From the NCBI GenBank assembly GCA_029213195.1, contig JARGNI010000010.1, forward strand, positions 1 through 64,000: a DNA stretch of 64,000 bases. The letters run 5' to 3'. A model generated the notes under the pieces. It was given only the letters and a program-made list of their open reading frames with translations, searched no databases and had not been told where the DNA came from. Below, in pieces: positions 27,584-36,636 of the stretch (its first letter is position 1; each line of letters begins with the position of its first letter). The position numbers were made by a program, and so were the translations under genes. Origin of the DNA: Verrucomicrobiales bacterium (GTDB lineage Bacteria; Verrucomicrobiota; Verrucomicrobiia; Verrucomicrobiales; DEV007).

Positions 27584-30500
27584 GTGAATCCCGAAGACTT
27601 CAGCCGTGATGACCTCCTCCCCAACCTGAGCCCCATCGTGGCTGGAATTGGCTGTCTCGTCGCCCTGGTTCTCTGGATCCTCCGGTTGCGCGCTCCAGGT
27701 CGACTTCCGGCGCTCGGGCCCGCCTGGCACCTTATCGGGTTCGTGGTCGCGGCAGCGGCATTTTGGTTGGCCTTTCAGTGCAGCGGTCAGTTCATCTCGT
27801 ATGCAACCAGTTGGCCTCTCTGGGCTCTCGCAGTTGCAGGCGCCTTCGCTGCTGAAATCATCGTTCTCCTCTACGGGTTTGAGAAGACGTTGGTCCGCCC
27901 GGTCCGAGGCCGCTGGCTTCTCGGTCTTCGTCTCACCGCGCTACTGGTGCTCATCTTGATCCTGGCACAGCCTGTCCTGTCCTTTCTCGAGTCTCGCGAG
28001 ATCGAACGGGAGATCGCGATCCTCGTTGACGAATCCGACTCCATGCTTCTGGCTGATCAGCGGCTCTCCGCGACGGAGATCCTGGACCGAGCCGAACTTC
28101 TCGAAGTCGAAGCCGCCCAGAACCGGCCTCCCCTGGGAGATGTCCGAATCCTGACCGAAAACCTGGAGCAGCAACTCAGTGCTGAAATTTCAGCCCTCTC
28201 CTCCGCCCCCAGTCTCCAGGCCGGTTTGGAGGGGCGTGCCGAACAGCTTCCCGAGACCTTCGAATCTCTGCGGGAAACCAACACTGCACTGCGGAACCAT
28301 CTCGACCAGATCACCCTCGATAAACTGCCCGGAGACGTTCGGAACCGAGTCGAGGATTACAAGAAGCGTACCCGCGACGGGCTCCCCCGCATCTTCACTA
28401 CGGCGGAAGAATCGGCGAACAAGGGAAATGCCAACGAACTGAGTCGACAGCTCCAGGTGGCCCGGGAAGAAATTCGGGCCATTCTCGAGACTCTCCCCAC
28501 TACCCTGGCCAAAGCCGACGAAGCCTTCTACCAGGGGCTCGGAGAAGATGTCCGAAACGAGGTCAATCTCGCCGCTGCAACACCCCGCCTCGAATTGGCT
28601 CGTGAGATTCTCAATGCTTCCGTTTCCCCGCAGACTCAGGAGGGTGAGGTCGCAGACCCAACCCTGTCATCGGAGGAGGGGCTGCCTCTTTGGGAGGCCC
28701 TCCAAGAGAATTACAACCTTCGTCTTTTCCGCTTTGACCGGGAGATCACCCAGATGCCCTCCCCCGAAGAAGGGGAATGGGCGGGAGAAATCGGATCGGT
28801 CCCCACTCGTGCGCAAACCGACCTCACGGGAGCACTCGAATACATCATCGAGAACACCGCCCCCGAGTCTCTCGCCGGCGTTCTGCTTCTCAGTGACGGA
28901 CGTCACAACGGAGGGCTTCTTCCCGAGGACAGCCTGCGACAGCTCGCGGTCCAGAACACTCCCCTCTCTGCCGTCCCGATCGGAGGGAAAACCGGTCCCG
29001 TCGACATCTCGCTCTTGAACCTGCGCGCTCCCGAATCGATCTACCTCGACGATCGCGTCGTGGTCTCCGCCGAGGCCAAGCTGGATGGGATGTTAGGGAA
29101 GAAAGTGAAGGCCGAACTGGTTTCCAACGAGGAAGTGGTCGACACCATCGAGATCGACGTGACCGATGTAAACTTTCGCACCGAGATCCGATTTGTGCAC
29201 CGGCCCGAGGAGAAAGGCATTCTCGACTACAAGATCCGACTCGAACCCGACGAGCGGGAGATCTTCCAGAACAACAACGAGTGGGACTTCAAGATCGCCG
29301 TCACCGATGACCGCACCAATGTCCTCCTCGTCGACAGCTATCCCCGCTGGGAGTTCCGCTACCTTCGCAACCTCTTCTATGGACGCGACAAGTCGGTCCA
29401 CTTGCAATACGTGCTCCTGAATCCCGATGAGATCCATCGTGGACGGCGTCCACAGCCCACAGCCGCGAGCGCGACCCGGAAGTTCGGCGAAGCCACCGCC
29501 ACGATGCTTCCGCAGACCTCCGAAGAATGGCAGCTCTTCGATGTCATCATCCTGGGAGACATTGCTCCGGGTGCCCTCACCCTCCGTGACTGGAATGCGA
29601 TCGAGGAAGCCGTGAACCGTCGCGGCGCACTCCTTGTCTGTGTCGCCGGCGCACGCCATATGCCGCATGGCTTCGAGAATGAGACCCTGCAGTCGCTTCT
29701 CCCCATCACCTACACCCCGACGGGCACGGTCCAACTCGATTCTCCGGAAAAGGCGTATCACATCGAACTGACGTCCGCCGGTCAGAGTCACTCGGTGACC
29801 TCCCAATCGACGAGTCGATCTCTCAACCAGGAAAGGTGGGCCGGATTCCAAAAGATGCGGTGGCGCTTTCAGCCGGATGGAGTCAAGGAAACCGCCGAAG
29901 TCCTCGCCTATGCCCGCCCCGAAGGTGCCCCGGCGATTTATGAAACCGTCACCCCGGACGGCTCGCCTGGCTCGGTCGAGGCCGCGATCGAGCGACTCGC
30001 CAATCGTAAGGAACTGGAGCGGGAGAACGCGCTCATTTCGACGATCCGTGCCGGGCTCGGCAAGGTTCTCATGCTCAACTTCGATGAAACCTGGCGTTTC
30101 CGCTACGGCGTCGGTGATACCTACCACCATCGTTTCTGGGGACAGGTGACACGCTGGGGAGCAGGAGACAATCTTCGTTCGGGCAATGAATTGGTTCGTC
30201 TCGGCTCCGATCGTCTCAGCTACACTCCGAACGACTCGATCGAGGTCACGGCAAAGATCCTCGATGCGGAACGGCGTCCCATCATGGATGCGGACGTCGA
30301 CGTGGAGATCTGGAGAAACGACGAGCGAATCGGCACTCAAAAAATGAGCTATCGTTCCGAGTCCTCCGGCATCTACGAAACGAGCCTGGGCGGACTGAGC
30401 GAGGAGGGCGAATATGAACTCCGACTCGTCGGAGACGACGTGGAGAAATCGCTGCAGGATTCTCCGGATGCAGAAGAATTCGTCTCGACCGAACTGCTCG

Positions 30501-30760
30501 TGGTCACGACTCGGAACCCCGTCGAGCTTGCAGAATTGACCTCCGATCGCGAATTTCTCAAGCGAGCCACCTCCCTGACCGGGGGCGAGATGGTCGAACT
30601 CGGCAATCTCGATGCCCTGCTCACCTCCTTTGGTGCTCCCAAGGAGACCCTGACCGAGCGACGAAACATCACACTCTGGGACACCTGGCCCCTTCTCCTG
30701 ACTTTTCTTGGCGTATTAACCACCGAATGGATCCTGCGCCGACGCAGTGGTCTTGTTTGA
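27584..30760 (+). CDS. large VWA-type membrane protein
   Basis: 1058 residues, GTG start. Three N-terminal helices (to about 130) precede a VWA domain with a MIDAS-like DESDSM near 147. The VWA fold appears interrupted by a helical insert (about 180-340) and resumes at VLLLSDGRHNGG near 431. The downstream half has Ig-like segments, VLLVDSYPRWEFRYLRNLFY near 583 and DVIILGDIAPGALT near 650, which match the GATase-like domain of this protein class, and a final helix WPLLLTFLGVLTTEWILRR. It parallels the preceding BatA-like protein without the PA14 part. Probably the second VWA partner of MoxR/DUF58, exposed to the periplasm. Confidence 0.83.
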   Translation: MNPEDFSRDDLLPNLSPIVAGIGCLVALVLWILRLRAPGRLPALGPAWHLIGFVVAAAAFWLAFQCSGQFISYATSWPLWALAVAGAFAAEIIVLLYGFEKTLVRPVRGRWLLGLRLTALLVLILILAQPVLSFLESREIEREIAILVDESDSMLLADQRLSATEILDRAELLEVEAAQNRPPLGDVRILTENLEQQLSAEISALSSAPSLQAGLEGRAEQLPETFESLRETNTALRNHLDQITLDKLPGDVRNRVEDYKKRTRDGLPRIFTTAEESANKGNANELSRQLQVAREEIRAILETLPTTLAKADEAFYQGLGEDVRNEVNLAAATPRLELAREILNASVSPQTQEGEVADPTLSSEEGLPLWEALQENYNLRLFRFDREITQMPSPEEGEWAGEIGSVPTRAQTDLTGALEYIIENTAPESLAGVLLLSDGRHNGGLLPEDSLRQLAVQNTPLSAVPIGGKTGPVDISLLNLRAPESIYLDDRVVVSAEAKLDGMLGKKVKAELVSNEEVVDTIEIDVTDVNFRTEIRFVHRPEEKGILDYKIRLEPDEREIFQNNNEWDFKIAVTDDRTNVLLVDSYPRWEFRYLRNLFYGRDKSVHLQYVLLNPDEIHRGRRPQPTAASATRKFGEATATMLPQTSEEWQLFDVIILGDIAPGALTLRDWNAIEEAVNRRGALLVCVAGARHMPHGFENETLQSLLPITYTPTGTVQLDSPEKAYHIELTSAGQSHSVTSQSTSRSLNQERWAGFQKMRWRFQPDGVKETAEVLAYARPEGAPAIYETVTPDGSPGSVEAAIERLANRKELERENALISTIRAGLGKVLMLNFDETWRFRYGVGDTYHHRFWGQVTRWGAGDNLRSGNELVRLGSDRLSYTPNDSIEVTAKILDAERRPIMDADVDVEIWRNDERIGTQKMSYRSESSGIYETSLGGLSEEGEYELRLVGDDVEKSLQDSPDAEEFVSTELLVVTTRNPVELAELTSDREFLKRATSLTGGEMVELGNLDALLTSFGAPKETLTERRNITLWDTWPLLLTFLGVLTTEWILRRRSGLV

Positions 30761-30784
30761 TCCTTCCCCTCACCCCATCCTATC

Positions 30785-33700
30785 ATGAGCACTCTTGAAG
30801 CTGCCTTTGGTCAACTCCCCGAGCCGATCCTGAACAAGCTCGACTCGATGATTCGTCGAGTCCGGCGACTGCTTTTCCTCCGAGGTCTCTTTGCGACCCT
30901 GGCGGTGGCGCTGGCCTGCCTCCTCACCATCATGCTGATCGATGCCTCGGTGACCCTGTTCTCCAGTGCCTCGCGCTGGGCCTTGAGTCTCGTAGGATTG
31001 GCGATCACAGCAGCCGCTGCCTGGAAGTTTCTCGTTCGCCCGCTATCGAAAAAGTTCACCCTGACCCACATGGCTCGAATTCTCGAGATCCGTCATCCGG
31101 AGCTGCAGGAAAGGATCTCGACTGCGGTCGAACTTCTCTCCTCGGACGATCCCGATTCGATCAAAGGATCCGAAGAGCTCATCTCGGCGGTTGTCGACTC
31201 GGCGGTGGATGATGTCCAGGCCGTCGATCCGAACACGGAATTCAATCCGACGAAGACCCGCAAATTTCGCAACGTCTCCATCGCCTTCGCGGTTGTCCTG
31301 CTGCTCTCACTCGTCATCTGGCCGAAGCAGTCCTGGACCCTGTTGGCTCGCGCTTTTGCTCCCTTTCTCGATATCGGAAACGCCTATGCCGATTCGCTCG
31401 TGGTCGATCCGGGAGATATTCGCATCGCCCAGGGAGAACCCGTCAGCATCGAGGTTTCAGTGAAACACAAGCGCCTTCGCCGCGCCGAGATTCGCCGGAT
31501 CATGCCGGATGGAACGGAGTCGGTGGAGCGAATGACCCTGATCGGAGAAGACGCCGACGGGACCAAGCGATTTTCGACCACCTTCCCCAGTGTCGAACTC
31601 GGTTTCGACTACCGGATCCGAGCCGGATCCGCCCTGACCCGCTACTATGATGTCGAAGCCGTCGCCCCTCCGATGGTCGAAAACCTCAAAATCGCCTACG
31701 ACTATCCGGATTACACCGGTCTGGAATCGAGAGAAATCGACTCGGAGACGGGAGAGATTCGTGCCGTGGCCAACACGCGCGTCACCGTGGAGGCGAACGT
31801 AAACAAACCGGTTCAAACCTCGCAACTTCTCATCAATGAATCCACCGATCTCGGGGTACCCGAAGTCGAAGGCAATCTCCTTCGCTGGTATTTCGAACTC
31901 AAACCGAACATGAAGGGCAACTGGCAACTCGACCTGACCGATCTCGACGGATTCCGGAACCCCGCCACGACCTACCCTCTCGAAGCACTTCCTGACAAGG
32001 CCCCCACAGTGCAGTTGACCCAACCGGTCTTGCGTGAAATGAAGCTTAAGCCAACCGAGAGACTGCAACTTCATGCCGAAGTGACAGAGGACTTCGGGGT
32101 TCAAGATGTGGCCTTGCTCGTGATCCCCCAGGGGTCCACGCAACCGATCGAGATCAAGCAACCTGCTGCAACCCCGGCAAACGGGCCCAACCAGTATCAT
32201 GGCGCCGGTCTGCTCGACCTCGCGGCCCTTTCCTTGAAGCCGGAACAAAGAAAAATTTCCGTCCAGATGCAGGTTCGCGACAATCGCCCCACCGACTACG
32301 ACGGCCCCGGCATTGGACTCAGCGAGATGATCTATATCGAGATCGATCGCAGTGCCAAGTCGCTCGCCGACCAAGCGATCGAGGCGCAGAAAAAGGAGGT
32401 CAAGGAAGCGCTCAAGAAGGCCAAGCAGGAACTGGAGAAAGCCCGCGACGACATCCGCCGCACCGAAGATGCCCTCAAGCGCGACGACGAAGTTTCTCGC
32501 GAGGCACGCGAGCGCTTGGAAGAATTCTCCGAACACACGGAGAAAGCTCGCGATGAGCTGGACAAGGTCGCCACCGCCCTCGACGAAAGCCTCCTCGCAG
32601 AACAGGCAGAGAAGGCCGACGAGATCGCGAATGAAACGATCGCGGAAGCTCGGGAAAAAGCCGATCTTGTTCCCGTCCTCGATGAAAAATCCGAGCGGAT
32701 CGAGGAAGCTCGTGCCGCCCGCGAGAAGATTGAGGAGGCAATCAAGCAGGTCGATGAGATCGCCAAGGAAATGGACAAAGCCGAGGATGACTACGAGATG
32801 ATCTCGGAGCTCAATGATCTTTCCAACAAGCAGCAGGAACTGGCGATGAACGCTGAACAAATGGCTCAGGAAGCGCAGGCCAAGGCAGAGTCGCAGGATC
32901 CCGAAACCCAGCAGGAATCTTCGCAGCAGCCGGAGATGAGCCCGGAAGAGAAGCGAAAGCTGGCCGAGTTCCAGCAGAAGCAGGAGCAACTGCAGAAGGA
33001 ATTGGGAGAAATGCTCAAGGAAAACGCAGCCGCCCTGTCTGAAGTTCTCGAAGAACAGAAAGCCGATGCGCAGCAAATGGCGGAGAAGGCAGCGGAATTG
33101 GCGGAGCAGCAGAACGAGCTCCGCGAAATGAGCAAAAAAGCAATCGAAGCCGACGCCAACCAGGAAGAAGTTCTCCGAGAGCAGCTTCTCGCCTTTCTCG
33201 AGAAGGAGCAGTCCGAACTCGCCAACGACGCGGCAGCTGAAGCTCAAGCAGCCCAGCAGGAGGCGCAGCAATCCGAGCAATCCACGGAGAGCGCAGCAGA
33301 GCCTTCGAACTCCGCCGAGTCACCATCCACCGAACAGCCGAATACAGAGTCTAGTGAAACCAGCCCCTCGGAGTCCGATCCCTCGGGAGCGGAACCCACA
33401 GGTGCGGAACCCGAAGCGGGTGAAGCTTCCGGCAAGGAAGAGAGCTCCACCGAGCCACAGATGGCGTCGACAGAATCGAGCGAATCCCAAACCGAAGCTG
33501 GTTCCGAAGCGGCAGAGATGGCTCAGTCCGATCCCGCGGCAAGCGAATCCTCGCCGACGGAAGACAGTCCTTCCGAGAATGGGGAATCCCAGTCCGCCCC
33601 TACCCCAGAGCAGGCTCTCGCAGACCAGCTCGCCGAAGCCGCCGAGCAGGCGTCGGAGGCGGCACAGTCTCTCGGAGAAGAGAATCTCGAAGCCGCCTCC

Positions 33701-34909
33701 GAGGCCGCCTCGGAAGCCAGCGAATCACTCGCCGAAGCCGCCAGCCAGTCCGAGTCCGGAGAAATGAGCGAGGCCGGCGAAGCCGCCTCGGAATCCGCGG
33801 CATCGGAAGAGGGCTCGGCAGAGGCCAGCAGCCCGGAGATGGCTCAGAATGGGGAAGCTTCCGACCCCGCGTCCCCGGCAAGCGCCGAAAGTGGTTCCGA
33901 AGAAGCTGGATCACAAGAAAGCGGATCTGAAGCCGCCGGGGAGCCAAGTAACTCTGAGATGGCGGAGAGCCCGGCCTCGGGAACCACTCCCCAGGAGCTT
34001 GCCGAACGTCAGCAGGCGCTCGCGGAACAGATCGAGGCCGTGAAGAACGGCGATCTCCAGGAAGCCCTCGCGCAAATCGAAGCCCAATTGAGCGAGGAAG
34101 CTTCCGAACTGCAGGCCGCAGCGGATGCCCTCGAGGAAAACATGGAGAACCTTTCGCAAAACAGCGCCAAGTCCGGAGCCGACCGTGCTGAGCAAGCGCT
34201 CTCGCGTGGCTCCCAGAAAGCCAGCGATGCCGCGAACCAACTTGCCCAGGCCCAGCAGCAGCAGTCTCAGGCGGAAGCTCAGTCCCAGGTTCCGGAGGGC
34301 GAACTCTCGCAGGGAGCCGAGCAATCGATGAGTCGCGGATTGGTCGAGCAGGAGAAAACCGCCAACTACCTCGAACAAGCAGCCGAAGCGCTGCAGGCCA
34401 CCTCGGAGGCTATTGGGCAGACGCAGGAGGGACTCGAACCCTCGGACATGGACCAGCGGATTGCCGACAGTTCTGATCTCGCCAATGGCTTTGACGAGAT
34501 GTCCGAATCGGCTCAATCCCAATCAGCCCAGGAAGCGGCCCAGCAGTCCCAGGAGGCCGCGGAGGCGATGCAGCAGCTCGCCCAGGCCGCGATGGAGAAA
34601 CTCGGCATGCCGGGAACCCCTTCCCAGGACACCCCTCCCGGACCACCAATGCCACCTCAGCAAATGACGGGCGACCCGACTTCGGAGAGTCTCAACGAAA
34701 CGGGACTCAAAGCGGCCGACGCAAATGGATCGGGAATCCCCCCCGAGCTCGAGCAGTTGGGGATCAGCGTCGAGGACTGGGCCAAGTTCCGGGGAGCCCT
34801 GGTCGGTGGCAGCGCCACGGCCATCGAGACCGAACTACCTGCCGAGTATCGCGAGCTCGTGGGACGGTATTTTCAAGTCATCGCGAAAGAAGCTGGCAAG
34901 AAGAAATGA
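30785..34909 (+). CDS. giant DUF4175-like coiled-coil membrane protein
   Basis: 1374 residues. Two N-terminal helices (about 30-85) and a third near 165 (FAVVLLLSLVIWP) are followed by a periplasmic Ig-like region to about 515. A long coiled coil spans about 525-820 (EAQKKEVKEALKKAKQELEK and similar heptads, rich in Glu, Lys, Ala and Gln). A low-complexity linker at about 820-1060 is made almost wholly of Ser, Glu, Ala, Pro and Gly with SE and EA repeats. A second Ala/Gln-rich helical part runs to about 1265, and a short C-terminal domain ends IELPAEYRELVGRYFQV. Similar proteins follow MoxR-VWA genes in planctomycetes and Verrucomicrobia. A structural role spanning the periplasm is likely. 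The stop overlaps the next start (ATGA). Confidence 0.82.
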   Translation: MSTLEAAFGQLPEPILNKLDSMIRRVRRLLFLRGLFATLAVALACLLTIMLIDASVTLFSSASRWALSLVGLAITAAAAWKFLVRPLSKKFTLTHMARILEIRHPELQERISTAVELLSSDDPDSIKGSEELISAVVDSAVDDVQAVDPNTEFNPTKTRKFRNVSIAFAVVLLLSLVIWPKQSWTLLARAFAPFLDIGNAYADSLVVDPGDIRIAQGEPVSIEVSVKHKRLRRAEIRRIMPDGTESVERMTLIGEDADGTKRFSTTFPSVELGFDYRIRAGSALTRYYDVEAVAPPMVENLKIAYDYPDYTGLESREIDSETGEIRAVANTRVTVEANVNKPVQTSQLLINESTDLGVPEVEGNLLRWYFELKPNMKGNWQLDLTDLDGFRNPATTYPLEALPDKAPTVQLTQPVLREMKLKPTERLQLHAEVTEDFGVQDVALLVIPQGSTQPIEIKQPAATPANGPNQYHGAGLLDLAALSLKPEQRKISVQMQVRDNRPTDYDGPGIGLSEMIYIEIDRSAKSLADQAIEAQKKEVKEALKKAKQELEKARDDIRRTEDALKRDDEVSREARERLEEFSEHTEKARDELDKVATALDESLLAEQAEKADEIANETIAEAREKADLVPVLDEKSERIEEARAAREKIEEAIKQVDEIAKEMDKAEDDYEMISELNDLSNKQQELAMNAEQMAQEAQAKAESQDPETQQESSQQPEMSPEEKRKLAEFQQKQEQLQKELGEMLKENAAALSEVLEEQKADAQQMAEKAAELAEQQNELREMSKKAIEADANQEEVLREQLLAFLEKEQSELANDAAAEAQAAQQEAQQSEQSTESAAEPSNSAESPSTEQPNTESSETSPSESDPSGAEPTGAEPEAGEASGKEESSTEPQMASTESSESQTEAGSEAAEMAQSDPAASESSPTEDSPSENGESQSAPTPEQALADQLAEAAEQASEAAQSLGEENLEAASEAASEASESLAEAASQSESGEMSEAGEAASESAASEEGSAEASSPEMAQNGEASDPASPASAESGSEEAGSQESGSEAAGEPSNSEMAESPASGTTPQELAERQQALAEQIEAVKNGDLQEALAQIEAQLSEEASELQAAADALEENMENLSQNSAKSGADRAEQALSRGSQKASDAANQLAQAQQQQSQAEAQSQVPEGELSQGAEQSMSRGLVEQEKTANYLEQAAEALQATSEAIGQTQEGLEPSDMDQRIADSSDLANGFDEMSESAQSQSAQEAAQQSQEAAEAMQQLAQAAMEKLGMPGTPSQDTPPGPPMPPQQMTGDPTSESLNETGLKAADANGSGIPPELEQLGISVEDWAKFRGALVGGSATAIETELPAEYRELVGRYFQVIAKEAGKKK

Positions 34910-35967
34910 AGCATCTCTCCCTCCTCCTCGCGCTAAGCCTGGTAGCGGTTTCCACCAGCCCTGCCAGCGACGGGCTTTCCAATACGGTTTTTCAGAAACA
35001 CCGCCCTGCCGTCGAAGCGGCAGTGGATCGGGCTCTCAGCTATCTCGCCGTCAATCAATCGACCGACGGAACCTTCAGCGACTCCTATGGGCAATCAGTC
35101 GGAGTCGTCTCGCTGGTCGGCATGGCCTTTCTCTCAGCAGGGCATACTCCCGACTATGGGGAGTATGCGGTCAACCTCGAGCGGTGTCTCAACTACGTGC
35201 TCGACAGCCAGCGATCGAATGGTCTCCTCGACAAAGGGGACTCCGGACACGGACTCATGTATGCCCACACCATCGCGACGCTTTTTTTGTCCGAGTGCAG
35301 CGGGATGGTTTCTCCCAAGATGCAGGAAAAGCTCGAACCCGTCCTCGCCAAAGCGACCCGTCTCATCCTCGATGCGCAGGCGGTGAAAAAGAACGAGAAG
35401 AACCAGGGGGGCTGGCGCTACAAGCCCGACTCCCGCGATTCCGATCTTTCCTGCTCCGGTTGGGCGCTCATGGCCCTCCGATCCGCGAAGCTCAACGGGG
35501 CCAATGTGCCCGATGAAGCCATCGAAGAAGCCGTCGGCTATGTCTTCAAAAACCACGACAAGGAGCAGGGGCGATTCGGATACACCGACCCTTGGGGACA
35601 CTCGGAAACCCTGACGGGCTGCGGACTGCTTTGTCTCGAGCTCTGCGGATATCACGGCACCGAATCGACCTACCGTTCTGGAGAATTCATCCTGAAACAC
35701 CGCCAGCAGATCGTCGGGAATGCCCACGAGTACTACGCCAACTACTACAACGCACAGGGTATGTTCCAACTCGGGGGGCGCTATTGGGAGCAGTATGCGG
35801 ACTGGATGTATGCGGAGTACGTTCCGAAGCAGCAATCCAATGGATCCTGGTCCAATGGGCGCAATGGTGGCACCTACGGCACATCGATGATGATTCTTTC
35901 CTTCACCGTCCCCTATCGCCAGCTCCCCATTTATCAGCGGGATGAAACCGTTGACGAGCTGCCCTGA
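34906..35967 (+). CDS. exported terpene-cyclase-fold (squalene/prenyltransferase repeat) protein
   Basis: 353 residues with a signal peptide (MKHLSLLLALSLVAVSTSPA) and an alpha/alpha toroid built from repeats such as ALSYLAVNQSTDGTFSDSYG, GGWRYKPDSRDSDLSCSGWA and VPKQQSNGSWSNGRNGGTYG. Real squalene-hopene cyclases are cytoplasmic, about 630 residues, and have an aspartate-rich DXDD motif; this protein is exported, half that length and has DSDLS at the corresponding place, so cyclase activity is unlikely. Such small exported homologues regularly close MoxR/VWA operons in this superphylum, probably as binding modules. Coupled by ATGA overlap to the coiled-coil protein. Confidence 0.84.
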   Translation: MKHLSLLLALSLVAVSTSPASDGLSNTVFQKHRPAVEAAVDRALSYLAVNQSTDGTFSDSYGQSVGVVSLVGMAFLSAGHTPDYGEYAVNLERCLNYVLDSQRSNGLLDKGDSGHGLMYAHTIATLFLSECSGMVSPKMQEKLEPVLAKATRLILDAQAVKKNEKNQGGWRYKPDSRDSDLSCSGWALMALRSAKLNGANVPDEAIEEAVGYVFKNHDKEQGRFGYTDPWGHSETLTGCGLLCLELCGYHGTESTYRSGEFILKHRQQIVGNAHEYYANYYNAQGMFQLGGRYWEQYADWMYAEYVPKQQSNGSWSNGRNGGTYGTSMMILSFTVPYRQLPIYQRDETVDELP

Positions 35968-35984
35968 ATCGCGTTCGTTCCGCC

Positions 35985-36611
35985 ATGAAATTTCGTTGGC
36001 TGGGGAGGATCAGCTACTCCGAAGGCCTCGGCCTCCAGCAGGATCTGGTAGACGCACACCTCGCCGGAACCGGTGAGGACACGATCCTGCTTCTGGAACA
36101 CGACCCGGTCTACACAATCGGTCGGACCCGCGACCGGACCAGTCTTCGCGATCCCGACTCGCTCCCCTTTCCCGTGATTGAAACCAATCGAGGGGGGCAG
36201 GCGACCTTCCATGGGCCGGGACAACTGGTCGGCTACCTCATTCTCGACCTCACGCGCTACGGGAAAGACCTCCATTTCTATCTCCGCGAAATCGAGAGCT
36301 TCCTCATTGATTTCGTGGCAGATTTTGGTATCAATTCGCATCGGCGGGATGGCCTCACCGGAGTCTGGACGGAAGACCGGAAAATGGCTTCCATTGGCGT
36401 AGGAGTTCGAAAATGGATTTCGATGCATGGATTCGGCCTGAATGTCACCTCCGATCTCTCTGGTTATGAAGCAATTACGCCCTGCGGCATCAGTGATGTC
36501 AAAATGACATCCCTCTCTTTGGAGACCGGAAGCGATATCTCAGTCGAAGAAGCGGCGCAAAAGATCCCGTCTTTCATCTCCGCCTCGCTGGAGAAACTGC
36601 ACTCTGTGTAA
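35985..36611 (+). CDS. lipB: lipoyl(octanoyl) transferase
   Basis: 208 residues, the usual LipB length. Signatures are HDPVYTIGR, RGGQATFHGPGQLVGY (substrate-binding loop), the catalytic Lys in KMASIGV with WISMHGFGLNV, and the catalytic Cys in ITPCGISD. LipB moves octanoate from acyl carrier protein to lipoyl domains of 2-oxoacid dehydrogenases and GcvH, before LipA adds sulfur. It begins 17 bases after the previous stop, so it is carried inside the operon although its housekeeping role does not obviously relate to it. lipA is not in the window. Confidence 0.95.
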   Translation: MKFRWLGRISYSEGLGLQQDLVDAHLAGTGEDTILLLEHDPVYTIGRTRDRTSLRDPDSLPFPVIETNRGGQATFHGPGQLVGYLILDLTRYGKDLHFYLREIESFLIDFVADFGINSHRRDGLTGVWTEDRKMASIGVGVRKWISMHGFGLNVTSDLSGYEAITPCGISDVKMTSLSLETGSDISVEEAAQKIPSFISASLEKLHSV

Positions 36612-36636
36612 CCCCTCGCCCCCTCTCGAACGCTTC

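Noticed and set aside
31457-33280. 607-residue Leu/Phe-rich open frame on the minus strand
   Set aside because: Looks like a membrane protein but is the complement of the Glu/Lys coiled-coil codons of the DUF4175-like gene; complementing GAG/GAA/AAG gives Leu/Phe.
34906-35967. Functional squalene-hopene cyclase (hopanoid synthesis)
   Set aside because: It is exported, about half the required length, lacks DXDD, and no hpn genes are nearby.
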